Of a DNA stretch of 64,000 nt, positions 26,412-35,183 are shown in pieces. Each line of letters begins with the position of its first letter. Position 1 is the stretch's first letter. A program made the position numbers and the translations under genes. The notes under the pieces are model-generated. The model was not told the origin of the DNA. It ran no database searches and was given only the letters and a program-made list of their open reading frames with translations. Source of the DNA: Pseudoalteromonas piscicida (GTDB taxonomy: Bacteria; Pseudomonadota; Gammaproteobacteria; Enterobacterales; Alteromonadaceae); NCBI RefSeq assembly GCF_000238315.3, contig NZ_CP011925.1, positions 248,001 to 312,000 on the forward strand. Direction: 5' to 3'.

Positions 26412-27202
26412 TGAAAGCAACAAAACTTGCCGTTATCACTGGGGCATCTCGGGGGATCGGCCGGGCCATTAGTAAACAGTTGGCCATGCATAATTGGCGT
26501 TGTTTGCTGATTGGTCGAGACAGCGAAAAATTAAAGCAGGTGATAGCGGGGTTATCCGGAGAACACGATTATCTTGCTTTAGATATCACCGCTGAGGATG
26601 CTGCGACACAAATCGCGAGAAAAGCGGCGACTATGGGTGGGGTTGACTTACTCGTCAACAACGCCGGCATTAATACCATGGCTGGGTTTGCTGAAATTTT
26701 ACCTACTGACTTGAAAAAGCAGATGGAGACGAATTTATTAGCGCCCATGCTAGTTAGTCAAGCCTGTTTACCACAACTGATCTCAAGCCATGGCACCATA
26801 GTTAATGTAGGTTCAGCGTTTGGTGCTATCGGCTTTCCATATCAAAGCAGTTATTGCGCTAGCAAGTTCGGTCTGCGTGGTTTTACAGAGGCACTGACGC
26901 GGGAACTCGATAACCAAGTAGTGGTTAAATATCTCGCGCCACGCGCAACCACAACGGAAATGAATGACGATCGCGCGACAGCTGTAAACCATGCACTAGG
27001 TAATCAGATGGACTCGCCAGAGGTCGTCGCACAAGCCTTTATGAAATTGCTCCATAGCAACACCAGACGTGCTGGCATAGGTTTTCCTGAAAGATTTTTT
27101 GCGAGACTCAATGGCTTGTTACCAGAGCTTGTTGATAACGCATTAATCAAAAAAGTGAAAACCATCCAAACCATTTTTTCCACTAAGGAGTCATTACGAT
27201 GA
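26411..27202 (+). CDS. Short-chain dehydrogenase/reductase (SDR)
   Basis: 263 residues, classical SDR: cofactor motif TGASRGIG, structural NNAG, catalytic Ser in VGSAFGA and YxxxK in YCASK. The basic residue in the first loop and GRD after the second strand suggest NADP(H). It overlaps the upstream gene (ATGA) and is overlapped by the next. The likely role is reduction of an acyl-derived ketone or aldehyde in the pathway. A few extra residues at the C-terminus (KKVKTIQTIFSTKE) are basic and may be membrane-associated. Confidence 0.9.
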   Translation: MKATKLAVITGASRGIGRAISKQLAMHNWRCLLIGRDSEKLKQVIAGLSGEHDYLALDITAEDAATQIARKAATMGGVDLLVNNAGINTMAGFAEILPTDLKKQMETNLLAPMLVSQACLPQLISSHGTIVNVGSAFGAIGFPYQSSYCASKFGLRGFTEALTRELDNQVVVKYLAPRATTTEMNDDRATAVNHALGNQMDSPEVVAQAFMKLLHSNTRRAGIGFPERFFARLNGLLPELVDNALIKKVKTIQTIFSTKESLR

Positions 27203-27855
27203 ACGCACTAAAAACCTTGTTAGCTTCAGCAACATTACTGGTATTCAGTCAAGGTGCTTGGGCAGCATTTGACGATGATCTTAGCCGAGTCCAAACTAAA
27301 TGGGCGATGGTAAATTATGAAACCGAAGGCGATGCCCAAGAAAAAGCATTTGAAGAGCTGGTTAAGCAGTGCGTGGCATTTGTTGAACAATATCCAGATC
27401 GCGCTGAAGCTTACATCTGGCGTGGTATTGTGCAGTCGAGCTTTGCAGGAGCGAAAGGTGGCTTGGGGGCGCTTGGTCTTGCCAAAGATGCGAAAGCCTC
27501 ATTCGAAAAAGCCATTGAACTTGATAAAAATGCACTGTCTGGTTCTGCATTAACGAGCTTGGGCACGCTCTATGCCCAGGTTCCAGGCTGGCCAATTGGG
27601 TTTGGCAGCGATAAAAAGGCGAAAAAGCTGTTCCAAGAATCATTAGCGATCAATCCGGCAGGAATTGATGTAAACTATTTCTATGCACAGTTTTTATATG
27701 ACGAACGTGATTATAGTGCCGCCCTTGCGCACTTGAAAAAAGCGCAGAATGCGCCAAGCCGTCCTGGTAGAGAAAAAGCTGATGAATACCGTCAAGAGGA
27801 AGTGGCACAGCTATTGGCGAAAGTCGAAAAAAAGCTAAAAAGAAGGAATAAATGA
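27199..27855 (+). CDS. Exported TPR-like protein
   Basis: 218 residues with a signal peptide (MNALKTLLASATLLVFSQGAWA). TPR-like helix pairs occur at about 50-80, 95-120 (ASFEKAIELDKNALSGSALT) and 140-185 (AKKLFQESLAINPAGIDVNY, then YDERDYSAALAHLKKA). There is a lysine-rich C-terminus. It overlaps both neighbours by four bases. It is probably a periplasmic scaffold; the PGWPIGFGSDKKAKKLF segment is a conserved feature I associate with this genomic context. Function unknown. Confidence 0.8.
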   Translation: MNALKTLLASATLLVFSQGAWAAFDDDLSRVQTKWAMVNYETEGDAQEKAFEELVKQCVAFVEQYPDRAEAYIWRGIVQSSFAGAKGGLGALGLAKDAKASFEKAIELDKNALSGSALTSLGTLYAQVPGWPIGFGSDKKAKKLFQESLAINPAGIDVNYFYAQFLYDERDYSAALAHLKKAQNAPSRPGREKADEYRQEEVAQLLAKVEKKLKRRNK

Positions 27856-28514
27856 GGCTATTACTTGTAGAGGACGATGAGCTACTGGCACAGGGGCTTA
27901 TCGCATCACTCAAAAAAGAAGGGTATGCCATTGAGCATGCGCCGACGCAAAGACAAGCAATCAGTTTTGTTGAATCTGGTGAATTTGAGCTAGTGGTGCT
28001 TGACCTAGGTCTACCTGACGGAGACGGTTTGGCGGTACTCAAGGCGCTGAAAAAAACCAAATCGCAAACCGCTGTGCTCATTCTAACGGCAAGAAATAGT
28101 CTTGATGATAAAATTGCAGGGCTGGATTTAGGGGCTGATGACTATTTGGCTAAGCCGTTTGAGCCAAAAGAACTGTTTGCGCGTTTGCGGGTGATTGGTC
28201 GACGCTTCACCAAACAAGTGAGCAGCACCTTGAGCTGCAACGATGTCGTGTTAGATCTCGCCAGTCACGAGGTGCTTGTAAGTGGTAGCGCTCAAGAATT
28301 ACCTCGTAAAGAATATATGTTACTCAAGGCGTTGATGGAAAACAGCGGCCGTGTACTGTCTAAAACTCAGTTAGAATCTAAGCTCTATGATTGGGGAGAG
28401 GCTTTAGGCTCTAATGCTATTGAGGTACATATTCATCACCTCCGTAAGAAAATGCCCGATGGATTTATCAAAACGCTGCGTGGCATTGGCTATGTGGTTG
28501 GCAAGGGGGCTTAG
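27852..28514 (+). CDS. OmpR-family response regulator
   Basis: 220 residues: receiver domain with acidic pocket EDD (7-9), phospho-acceptor D51 in VVLDLGLPDGDG and KPFEPKELFAR, then a winged-helix OmpR output domain (RVLSKTQLESKLYDW, then NAIEVHIHHLRKKM). The sequence is of the QseB/PmrA subgroup. It is co-encoded with the histidine kinase that follows (overlap at 28514) and with the biosynthetic genes before it, so it probably regulates this run. Confidence 0.95.
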   Translation: MRLLLVEDDELLAQGLIASLKKEGYAIEHAPTQRQAISFVESGEFELVVLDLGLPDGDGLAVLKALKKTKSQTAVLILTARNSLDDKIAGLDLGADDYLAKPFEPKELFARLRVIGRRFTKQVSSTLSCNDVVLDLASHEVLVSGSAQELPRKEYMLLKALMENSGRVLSKTQLESKLYDWGEALGSNAIEVHIHHLRKKMPDGFIKTLRGIGYVVGKGA

Positions 28515-29845
28515 TGGGCACGAGAAGCTCGCTTGGAGGTGCTTCCATAACGAGAAAGTTGACCCTAATTTTAGTGTCAGCTTTGGTGCTGACTGCATCC
28601 ATGGCGCTGCTACGGGGTTATCATTCCAGCATGGCGATGGCACAAGCACAATTAGACAGCCATTTAGAGTCCATCGCAACACTCGTAAATACTCAAGTTA
28701 CTGCGACTACCCTGCCCAGTGGTGCGAGTAATAACGCATTTTACTTTTTAGTCCTTGAGCACAATCAAGTTGTTGCGGGCAGTGAGCTACTTGCTAAGTA
28801 CAAGAACAAGCTTAATTATGATGCTGGGTTTAGCACTCAAAATGTGGGGGCGACTAGACTCAGAACCTTCAGCGAAGCGTTCGGTGAAAGGCAAATACTG
28901 GTAGCAGAGCCGGTACAAAAGCGTTTTGCCCTTGCTGAAGGCATGATTGTATCTGCAATGACGCCGCTGGTGGTGATCATGCCGTTTCTTGCGGTGTTTA
29001 TTGCATGGATTATTTATACGGCGTTAAAGCCTTTACGAGATCTTTCTAAAGAGCTTAGACGGCGTAACCCCAAAGACTTTACTCAGCTGGCAGTGCAAAG
29101 CGACAAAGCGGAAGTCGCAATCGTTATCGCGACGCTAAATGACCTCTTTCAAAAAGTTGAAGTCGCATATCTTAAAGAGCGTTATTTTGCTTCCGATGCC
29201 GCGCATGAGTTAAAAACGCCGATCGCAAGCTTAAAAATCCATCTGCATAATTTAACGCACGATACTAAGCATCCCAGTGCCACTGCTATGTCAAAAGGGC
29301 TTGAGCAGCTAAACCATGTGGTTGAACAAATGCTGACGTTAGCGCGTACAGAGCCGGAACTGTGGCATAAGCAATTTGCGCAGCAAGACCTAGTGGCATT
29401 AACTCAAGACTTGATTGCTAACTGTTACCCGAGAATCGAACAAAAATCACAAAATATCAGCTTAGAAGCATCAGAAGCGACCATAGAGGGCTGTGAGTTC
29501 ACATTAACCACACTCTTTTCTAATTTAATTGGTAATGCGATTAAATACACGCCAATTGAAGGTGACATAGAAGTAAAAATTCAGCAGCATGCGCAGCGGG
29601 TTGTATGGCAAATCGATGATTCGGGTTGTGGTATGTCCGATGCGGAAATAGAGCGAATTTTTGACAGATTTTATCGCGTTGGTGGAGATAAACACCCTTC
29701 AGGGGAAAAAGGGGCAGGTTTAGGAATGGCGATAGTCAATCATATAATTGCAATTTATCACGCAGATATCTCTTTTGCTCGCAGTCATTTAGGTGGGCTT
29801 AGAGTTTGTGTAAATTTACCGAGGGGGCTGGATGCTAAGGACTAA
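28514..29845 (+). CDS. Sensor histidine kinase (QseC/PmrB type)
   Basis: 443 residues from GTG at 28514 overlapping the regulator stop (TAGTG). Two transmembrane helices (15-34 and 148-170) frame a small periplasmic sensor. Then come a HAMP-like linker, the H-box with H231 (ASDAAHELKTPIASLKIH), the N box (LIGNAIKYTP) and G boxes (DDSGCGMSD, then GAGLGMAIV). The periplasmic sensor is about 110 residues with no recognised fold. It overlaps the cupredoxin gene by 14 bases, linking sensing to the metal-related genes downstream. Confidence 0.95.
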   Translation: MGTRSSLGGASITRKLTLILVSALVLTASMALLRGYHSSMAMAQAQLDSHLESIATLVNTQVTATTLPSGASNNAFYFLVLEHNQVVAGSELLAKYKNKLNYDAGFSTQNVGATRLRTFSEAFGERQILVAEPVQKRFALAEGMIVSAMTPLVVIMPFLAVFIAWIIYTALKPLRDLSKELRRRNPKDFTQLAVQSDKAEVAIVIATLNDLFQKVEVAYLKERYFASDAAHELKTPIASLKIHLHNLTHDTKHPSATAMSKGLEQLNHVVEQMLTLARTEPELWHKQFAQQDLVALTQDLIANCYPRIEQKSQNISLEASEATIEGCEFTLTTLFSNLIGNAIKYTPIEGDIEVKIQQHAQRVVWQIDDSGCGMSDAEIERIFDRFYRVGGDKHPSGEKGAGLGMAIVNHIIAIYHADISFARSHLGGLRVCVNLPRGLDAKD

Positions 29846-30191
29846 GGTCTCTTCGCTGTCTTTCGCGCTTGGTTTGCCTTTGGCGACCTGTAGTTTCGCC
29901 TTGTGGGCGGAAGAAAGTTATACCATTATTCTTAAAAATCATTTATTTACTCCAGCACAAGTTGAGGTGCCTGCAAATCGTAAAGTAAAGCTCATCATCG
30001 AAAATCAAGACCCTCAGGTTGAAGAGTTTGACAGTTTTGATCTTAATCGTGAAAAAGTGCTTTTTCCGAACCGTAAAAGTGTGATTTATATCGGCCCGCT
30101 AGCACCTGGTGAATATAGCTTTTTTGGTGAGTTTTCACCAAATACAGCACAAGGTATCGTTATCGTGAAGGAGCCAACAAATGCTTCTTAA
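29832..30191 (+). CDS. Exported cupredoxin-like protein
   Basis: 119 residues with a signal peptide (LSFALGLPLATCSFALWAEE). The cupredoxin_1-type beta sandwich is seen in FTPAQVEVPANRKVKLIIEN and PGEYSFFGEFSP. Typical copper ligands (Cys and His near the end) are absent: the C-terminal loop reads FFGEFSPNTAQGIVIV, so copper binding of the classical type is unlikely. Similar proteins accompany FTR1-type iron permeases, and the next gene is FTR1-like. It may bind iron or a different metal. Confidence 0.82.
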   Translation: MLRTKVSSLSFALGLPLATCSFALWAEESYTIILKNHLFTPAQVEVPANRKVKLIIENQDPQVEEFDSFDLNREKVLFPNRKSVIYIGPLAPGEYSFFGEFSPNTAQGIVIVKEPTNAS

Positions 30192-30912
30192 TGCGGTGGT
30201 AGTGAGCGTGAACCAATTATTACCAGTAACTGTACTTTGGGTACTATTAGCACAATGTACCAATGCTGCTTTACCACTTAAAACGACACTCATCGCGCTG
30301 AGTGCGGGGCTAGTCGGCTGTTTTGGCATATGGTTTTTGGGTGGAGAAATAGCCTCGAGTTTTGATTATCGCGGGTTCGAGTTATTGCAAATAGGTCTGT
30401 TACTCAGTTTATTTTGCTTAATAATTGCAACAAAACGCACCGGACATACGGCCCTTGCTGCCTTGGCCTTTGGACTAGCAGTGGTATTGTACTTGCACCA
30501 TTTGGCAAGTTTTGCGTTCTCTTATTCGAAGCCAGCGGATGGTCAAACCCTCGCTATTGGCACCTCGCTTGGTGTGGGGATCTGTTTGAGCTTTTCTATT
30601 CTACTCTTCTTTTTCCTTGATTGGTTGAAGAGTAAGCACTTACCTTGGTTGTTGCTGTTGTTATTGGCTTTACACGGTGCGAGTAAGGTGTCGATTGCAT
30701 TGGACTTGGCGCTTCAAGTGGACTTAATTAGTGCCGCCAGACTTGAAATAGACTTACGACAAATTGTGGACGAACACAGTGTTGTTGGTCGAGTGCTAAG
30801 AGTATTAGTGGGGTATGAGGCAACACCAAATGCTGCAACGCTTGCAGGGTTTGGAGGCGCGTTGATTACGTTCTTGGGATGTACATATTGGAGAACAGCG
30901 CATGCGAAATAA
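30181..30912 (+). CDS. FTR1-like membrane protein lacking REGLE
   Basis: 243 residues, about seven transmembrane helices. The C-terminal block HSVVGRVLRVLVGYEATPN matches the end of FTR1/EfeU iron permeases, and the helix order agrees. The two iron-binding REGxE motifs of working permeases are missing: the first helix reads NAVVVSVNQLLPVTVLW where REGLE is expected. It is therefore a divergent member that either moves another substrate or senses rather than transports. It overlaps cupredoxin and outer-membrane-like genes on both sides. Confidence 0.75.
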   Translation: MLLNAVVVSVNQLLPVTVLWVLLAQCTNAALPLKTTLIALSAGLVGCFGIWFLGGEIASSFDYRGFELLQIGLLLSLFCLIIATKRTGHTALAALAFGLAVVLYLHHLASFAFSYSKPADGQTLAIGTSLGVGICLSFSILLFFFLDWLKSKHLPWLLLLLLALHGASKVSIALDLALQVDLISAARLEIDLRQIVDEHSVVGRVLRVLVGYEATPNAATLAGFGGALITFLGCTYWRTAHAK

Positions 30913-31609
30913 TGTTTTACTCGCGCTGCTGGTGAGTTTTTTTGGGGTGGTGGCATTTAGTGCAAAAGCGGATGGTATGGTGGTGGACAAAGTTTATCAT
31001 CCTTATGTAATGCCGCTTGAGCGTGAGTTGGAGTGGCGACTACTATCTCGGCAAACCGAGCAAGGGAACGTGCTGGCACAGCGTTTAGGGCTTGGTTGGA
31101 GTCTCACTGAAACAATGACCATCGAAGGTTACGCGATAGGTGAGCGCGACGATGAGGGCAACTTTGACTTGGCGGCTTACGAGTTAGAGTCGCGGTGGCA
31201 ATTTGTAGAGCAAGGGCGCTACTGGGCGGATATAGGCATGTTGTTTGAGCTTGAAAAACGCCATAAATTCGATGCCTATGAAGCTACCGCAGGGTTTTTA
31301 TTTGAGAAGGAATTTGGCCGCACGAGCCTTACCATGAATGCATTTTTGGTGAGGGAGTGGGGTAAGGACATTGAGGATGAATGGGAATCTGAGTTTAGAG
31401 CACAACTGCGCTACCGCTTGTATAGTGCTTTTCAGCCAGCAATTGAAGTCTATGTCGGAGAAGACTTTTTTGGTGTTGGCCCAGGGTTTATCGGACTGCA
31501 TCGATTTGAAGGTCAAAAGCAGCTGAAATGGGAAGCGGGTTTTATTTCGGAGATCAGCCAATCTGGCAAAGATCATAGCTTTAGACTCGCATTGGAATTT
31601 GAGTTTTAA
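30902..31609 (+). CDS. Outer-membrane beta-barrel-like protein
   Basis: 235 residues with a signal peptide (LLALLVSFFGVVAFSAKADG). Alternating hydrophobic/polar strands with many aromatic residues run to a C-terminal SFRLALEFEF, the terminal-Phe signature of barrel proteins recognised by BamA. It is the last gene of the overlapped run, ten bases into the FTR1-like gene. A role as an outer-membrane partner of the cupredoxin/FTR1-like pair is suggested only by position. Confidence 0.75.
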   Translation: MRNNVLLALLVSFFGVVAFSAKADGMVVDKVYHPYVMPLERELEWRLLSRQTEQGNVLAQRLGLGWSLTETMTIEGYAIGERDDEGNFDLAAYELESRWQFVEQGRYWADIGMLFELEKRHKFDAYEATAGFLFEKEFGRTSLTMNAFLVREWGKDIEDEWESEFRAQLRYRLYSAFQPAIEVYVGEDFFGVGPGFIGLHRFEGQKQLKWEAGFISEISQSGKDHSFRLALEFEF

Positions 31610-31721
31610 GTGTCGCTTTTACTTTGTTTAAATAAAGGGGAGATGCAGCAAAAATGTCATTAGCTTATGCTGCATCTAGCTGCTAACTTTAGAGTCGAAC
31701 TATAGATATCAAGGAAACGAT

Positions 31722-32552
31722 ATGTATCGCACGCTAACTTTATTGGGGTTGTTGTTCGTTAATAGTGCTTATGCACAGATTGCACTTGAACGCGATATTC
31801 AAGAGCACATCGTGGTTGCGAACAAAGTATCTTTGCAGGTTTATCATGTTGCGGGCAATGAACCTGCCGTTGTTTTTGAAAGTGGTTCTGCAGCGCCTGC
31901 AATTTATTGGACACCAGTAATGATGGGTCTCGCGCAGCAAATACCCAATGCATTGGTGGCCTATAACCGTGAAGGTTATGGCAAAAGCGAGCTTAGCCGC
32001 AGAGCCTATAGTGTTGATACGGATAATCGTAATCTTCGTGAAGTGTTGAGAACGCTTGATATTCGGCCGCCGTTTATCTATGTCGGTCATTCGTACGCAT
32101 ACTATGTAATGCAAAACTACATCACCTATTATCCTGAGCAAGTTGCAGCCCTGTTGTATGTTGACCCTGTGACGGTTTACTTCATCGATAAAACCCATGC
32201 CTTAGCGCAGGATAAGCTACTTAAACCCTTGAGTACTCTGCCAGAAAATACCTTCGGTGAAGCTCTGCGCCGGGAAACTCAAGCGCTAAGCGAAACTGTT
32301 GCGAGTATTCGGGCGCACCAAGCACCTGAGCATATTCCGTGTCGTGTTATCGTTGCCCAAAGACCATTTGATCCAACTCAACGCGATGTTAAAGCATGGC
32401 GAGAAGGACAAGAAGCGTTGGCGTCACATTGTGATTCTGAGCTAATTATTGCCAAGGGAAGCGACCACACCGTACCTATGAATGCCCCGCAAGTGGTCGT
32501 CGAGCAAGTGGTGCAATTAATTCGGGAATTAGAGTCAAAAAAGCCTCTCTAG
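31722..32552 (+). CDS. Exported alpha/beta-hydrolase
   Basis: 276 residues with a signal peptide (MYRTLTLLGLLFVNSAYAQ). The hydrolase fold is recognisable: ESGSAAPAIYW near the oxyanion hole, nucleophile elbow VGHSYAYYVMQNY (Ser in GHSYA rather than G-x-S-x-G), acid region after strand 6, and catalytic His in GSDHTVPM. The Ala in place of the last Gly of the elbow is unusual but occurs in some esterases. It stands alone behind AAGGAAAC. Substrate unknown. Confidence 0.82.
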   Translation: MYRTLTLLGLLFVNSAYAQIALERDIQEHIVVANKVSLQVYHVAGNEPAVVFESGSAAPAIYWTPVMMGLAQQIPNALVAYNREGYGKSELSRRAYSVDTDNRNLREVLRTLDIRPPFIYVGHSYAYYVMQNYITYYPEQVAALLYVDPVTVYFIDKTHALAQDKLLKPLSTLPENTFGEALRRETQALSETVASIRAHQAPEHIPCRVIVAQRPFDPTQRDVKAWREGQEALASHCDSELIIAKGSDHTVPMNAPQVVVEQVVQLIRELESKKPL

Positions 32553-32903
32553 CTTTATGAATATTTTATTGCAATCTCTATTGTTTACACAGGGTTAGGG
32601 GAATAATGTGTTTAAAAAATAGGGTGTTGAAAAAGCCGTGAAAAAAATATTGATATTTGTCATTAGCAAGTCATATTGATGATTAAAAATACATTGACTT
32701 AGGGCGGAATCCCTATATGATGTTCATAGACAGAATTTGAGTCAGTGTTTTAAAATCTCCATTACGTTGTTGTATAAGTGTTTGCTTGTAGTAGTACCGT
32801 CCTGAAGTTTTATCCACTCTACAAATTTAGGTCTATGCGCCCACATGGGCATAGCTCATCAACGCGCAGCATTGGTTTTTGTTTTTATATCAGGATTAGT
32901 ATT
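32553..32903. other. Intergenic region with cold-shock promoter and leader
   Basis: It holds the promoter at 32694-32721 and a leader of about 175 bases for the cold-shock gene. No coding sequence is seen; a longer in-frame start at 32778 has no ribosome binding site. Confidence 0.6.
32694..32721 (+). promoter_or_regulatory. Sigma-70 promoter of the second cold-shock gene
   Basis: TTGACT (32694-32699), 16-base spacer, TATGAT (32716-32721). The spacer contains an inverted repeat TAGGG/CCCTA. The predicted start gives a leader near 175 bases, like the long thermosensing leader of cspA. Confidence 0.65.
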
Positions 32904-33113
32904 ATGTCTAACACTCTTACAGGTACCGTTAAGTGGTTTAACGAGTCTAAAGGTTTTGGTTTCATCGCTCAAGAAAATGGCCCTGACGTGTTCGCACACT
33001 TCAGCGCAATTACAGGTGACGGTTTCCGTACCCTAGCTGAAGGCGACAGAGTAGAGTTCACAGTTACTGACGGCCAGAAAGGTCCTCAAGCTGAGAAAAT
33101 CGTTAAGCTTTAA
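32904..33113 (+). CDS. CspA-family cold-shock protein
   Basis: 69 residues from ATG at 32904, with AGGA at 32891-32894. Single cold-shock domain with KGFGFIAQE (RNP1) and VFAHF (RNP2), the sequence starting [13 protein letters not shown]. It is an RNA chaperone expected to be cold- or growth-phase-induced. A strong promoter, a long leader and a clean terminator (33131-33158) make it a monocistronic unit, unlike the first cold-shock gene. The codons look those of a highly expressed gene. Confidence 0.97.
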   Translation: MSNTLTGTVKWFNESKGFGFIAQENGPDVFAHFSAITGDGFRTLAEGDRVEFTVTDGQKGPQAEKIVKL

Positions 33114-33130
33114 TCGCTTAATTGATGAAG

Positions 33131-33158
33131 AAAAAGCAAGCTAAGGCTTGCTTTTTTT
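33131..33158 (+). terminator. Rho-independent terminator
   Basis: GCAAGC (33136-33141), loop TAAG, GCTTGC (33146-33151), extended by A5/T5, followed by seven T. It ends the cold-shock transcript 18 bases after its stop codon. Confidence 0.9.
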
Positions 33159-33595
33159 GTGCCTGAATATCAAAAAATTTTCCACTCAGTCAATAAATAT
33201 AATCGCTTCAATTTTTGACTATTACTCATCTACTTTCTACTTTACAACGCATTGGCATTACTGATGTCCTGAGTGCTTGACATTTTTATTACTTGTTCCA
33301 GATCCTGTTATAAATGCAGAGTGTAAATTAATTGGTTTATTTTGTTGTTTAGTGTTGTTTTTGTGTTAATGTTTGTAACTGCCAGCGGCGGTTTATATCA
33401 ATCCTCGTAATGAAGTTATCTACCTTTGAGTAGATAACGCTTTAATTTTTGCTAAGCCATATGCATTTCAAGATTAACCTAAAAGCTTGTTTTAATTTTG
33501 AAAGTGTTATCCATAGCTTGCTAATGTGTATAAGTTAAAGCGAATTGACATAACTGGCATCGATAACTTAAACAGTGTTTAAAAGGACAATTAAG
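33159..33595. other. AT-rich intergenic region
   Basis: No gene or RNA is recognised. It probably carries the promoter of the broken secreted-protein gene at 33596; AAAGGA lies before that start. Confidence 0.5.
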
Positions 33596-34165
33596 ATGAA
33601 GAAAAAAAGCTATTCAATGCTACTAATGTTGGCGCTCACTTCCGCATTTTCTGCTGTTGCTGGAGATATCGAGCAAGGTGTGATGAAAAACCCAACTACT
33701 TAATATTCGCTAGACTTTGAACAACCCCCACTTGCTATGCATGCACCTGTCGCCAGAGATGAGTTTTCAATGAGTAGTGCTGAGATCATGCCAATGGCAC
33801 CGGCTCAAGGGATCACGTATTTTGAGCTGGGTATCGTACGTTCGCAATTAGGCGGCGATCAGACTATTTCACAAAGTCAACTTTCTACAGGAACTAATCA
33901 CGGTGGCAGCTATCTATTTATCTACGCTTGGCAGTTTGGTTATGGCAATCCGAATAATGCGGTGATGAATGGGATCTCTAAATCAACTGGATTGAGTGAA
34001 GCTCGGTGTGGCAACGATTTACACCGTTGTTCGGTTGGGGAAACTGTCACGGGTTGGTTGTATGGTTGGGACTTCTCAGGTCAAGAGTCTGGTCAAGTCA
34101 AAGTTTCTTCAAATTCAACAGCTTCGCCATTTGGTACGTCAAGCGACTCGCTTTATATTAATTAG
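33596..34165 (+). pseudogene. Small secreted protein gene with one in-frame stop
   Basis: From ATG 33596 (ribosome binding site AAAGGA) the frame encodes a signal peptide (MKKKSYSMLLMLALTSAFSAV) and 12 more residues, then TAA (33701-33703). The same frame then stays open for 153 codons to 34165. The downstream part (from about Met 33737: APAQGITYFELGIVRSQLGG, later RCGNDLHRC and a Ser/Gly-rich end) is a probable secreted domain of unknown family with two Cys. Without readthrough only an unexported fragment could be made from internal ATGs. Confidence 0.75.
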
Positions 34166-34186
34166 TTTGATTTGAACTAAACACTA

Positions 34187-34216
34187 AGGTGCATTTGAAT
34201 AATACTAAGTGCACCT
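34187..34216. terminator. Hairpin between convergent genes
   Basis: AGGTGCA (34187-34193) and TGCACCT (34210-34216) lie between two convergent genes. No clear T-run follows on plus, so terminator function is only likely from position. Confidence 0.4.
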
Positions 34217-34228
34217 ATCTAGAATATT

Positions 34229-34675
34229 TTAGCCATTTATTCCCTTTCTTTCACTGTTGAGCCTTTCCAAAATCGATATCGAATTTAAATAGTTGGCTCT
34301 AGCTTCTTTGGTTTGAGCTGAAAGCGAGTTTGATAAACTAAAAGTATGCTTCATGTCATTAAGTAGATTGTATTTTTGAGATGGATTTTCCACCATAGAA
34401 GTTGGTGCACCGATCGCCATCATTTGACCAGTACTGATAAGCCCCCCTTCAAACAACTCTTTAGACATAGCGCGAGCTTCTTGAGCCGAAATATTATTTA
34501 CATCATATTTAGAGGCAATATTTTGCCAGTTCTGGTGCGCTTGTTTGCCAGCCTCACTGATTGCTACAGTATCTGTGGCTACGACTTCCTGTTTCTCATC
34601 TTGTCGAGACGTGGACTGCTGTTGTGCAAGTTGAGAGTATACGGCACTGACATTACTAGATTGATTAATAATCAT
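34229..34675 (-). CDS. Hypothetical cytoplasmic protein
   Basis: 148 residues, helical and polar, with no signal peptide or membrane segment. It starts MIINQSSNVSAVYSQLAQQQ. The middle DTVAISEAGKQAHQNW resembles short segments common in flagellar or proteobacterial accessory proteins, but I recognise no family. It is a single gene with a GGAAGGAATTCTCA-type ribosome binding site. Confidence 0.65.
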   Translation of the reverse strand: MIINQSSNVSAVYSQLAQQQSTSRQDEKQEVVATDTVAISEAGKQAHQNWQNIASKYDVNNISAQEARAMSKELFEGGLISTGQMMAIGAPTSMVENPSQKYNLLNDMKHTFSLSNSLSAQTKEARANYLNSISILERLNSERKGING

Positions 34676-34841
34676 TGAGAATTCCTTCCATGCATTTGGT
34701 TAAATACGATTATTAGCCAGCAATTTTAGTGCCAAAATCTCATCCTAAAGTCTCGGGTCGAAAGAGTTGACATCGTCCCTATTAAATTCAGAACGTTGAT
34801 ATTACTATATGCTACAAACTGAAATAGTGAATGGATAGTAT

Positions 34842-35183
34842 ATGTCTTTACCTGCTTGCCCCAAGTGCAATTCTGAATATGTTTATCAAGATCAAAGTCA
34901 ACTAATATGCCCTGAATGTGCTTACGAATGGGACCCAAACGCGACTGCGACCGAGGACGACATTCAAGTAAAAGATGCCAATGGCACACTATTAGTGGAT
35001 GGCGATAAAGTCACTGTGATTAAAGATTTAAAAATCAAAGGCAGCTCACAAGTCATTAAGATTGGTACTAAGGCCTTGGTAAGGCGCGTGCTCGATAAAA
35101 AAGATCATGAGCTTGACTGCAAGGTAGATGGCGTTGGTGAAATGATGGTTACGGCGAAGTTTGTGAAGAAAGCGAATACTTAA
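34842..35183 (+). CDS. yjdM: PhnA/YjdM-family zinc-ribbon protein
   Basis: 113 residues. N-terminal zinc ribbon with two CxxC pairs ([13 protein letters not shown], then [10 protein letters not shown]), then the PhnA domain with the conserved [20 protein letters not shown] and [17 protein letters not shown]. Length and pattern fit the YjdM (formerly PhnA) family, whose biochemical role is not settled; it is not the phosphonoacetate hydrolase. Monocistronic. Confidence 0.95.
   Translation: MSLPACPKCNSEYVYQDQSQLICPECAYEWDPNATATEDDIQVKDANGTLLVDGDKVTVIKDLKIKGSSQVIKIGTKALVRRVLDKKDHELDCKVDGVGEMMVTAKFVKKANT

Noticed and set aside
32778..32903. N-terminal extension of 42 residues on the second cold-shock protein
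   Set aside because: It would be translated from leader sequence without a ribosome binding site; cold-shock proteins begin at the MSNTLTG start at 32904.
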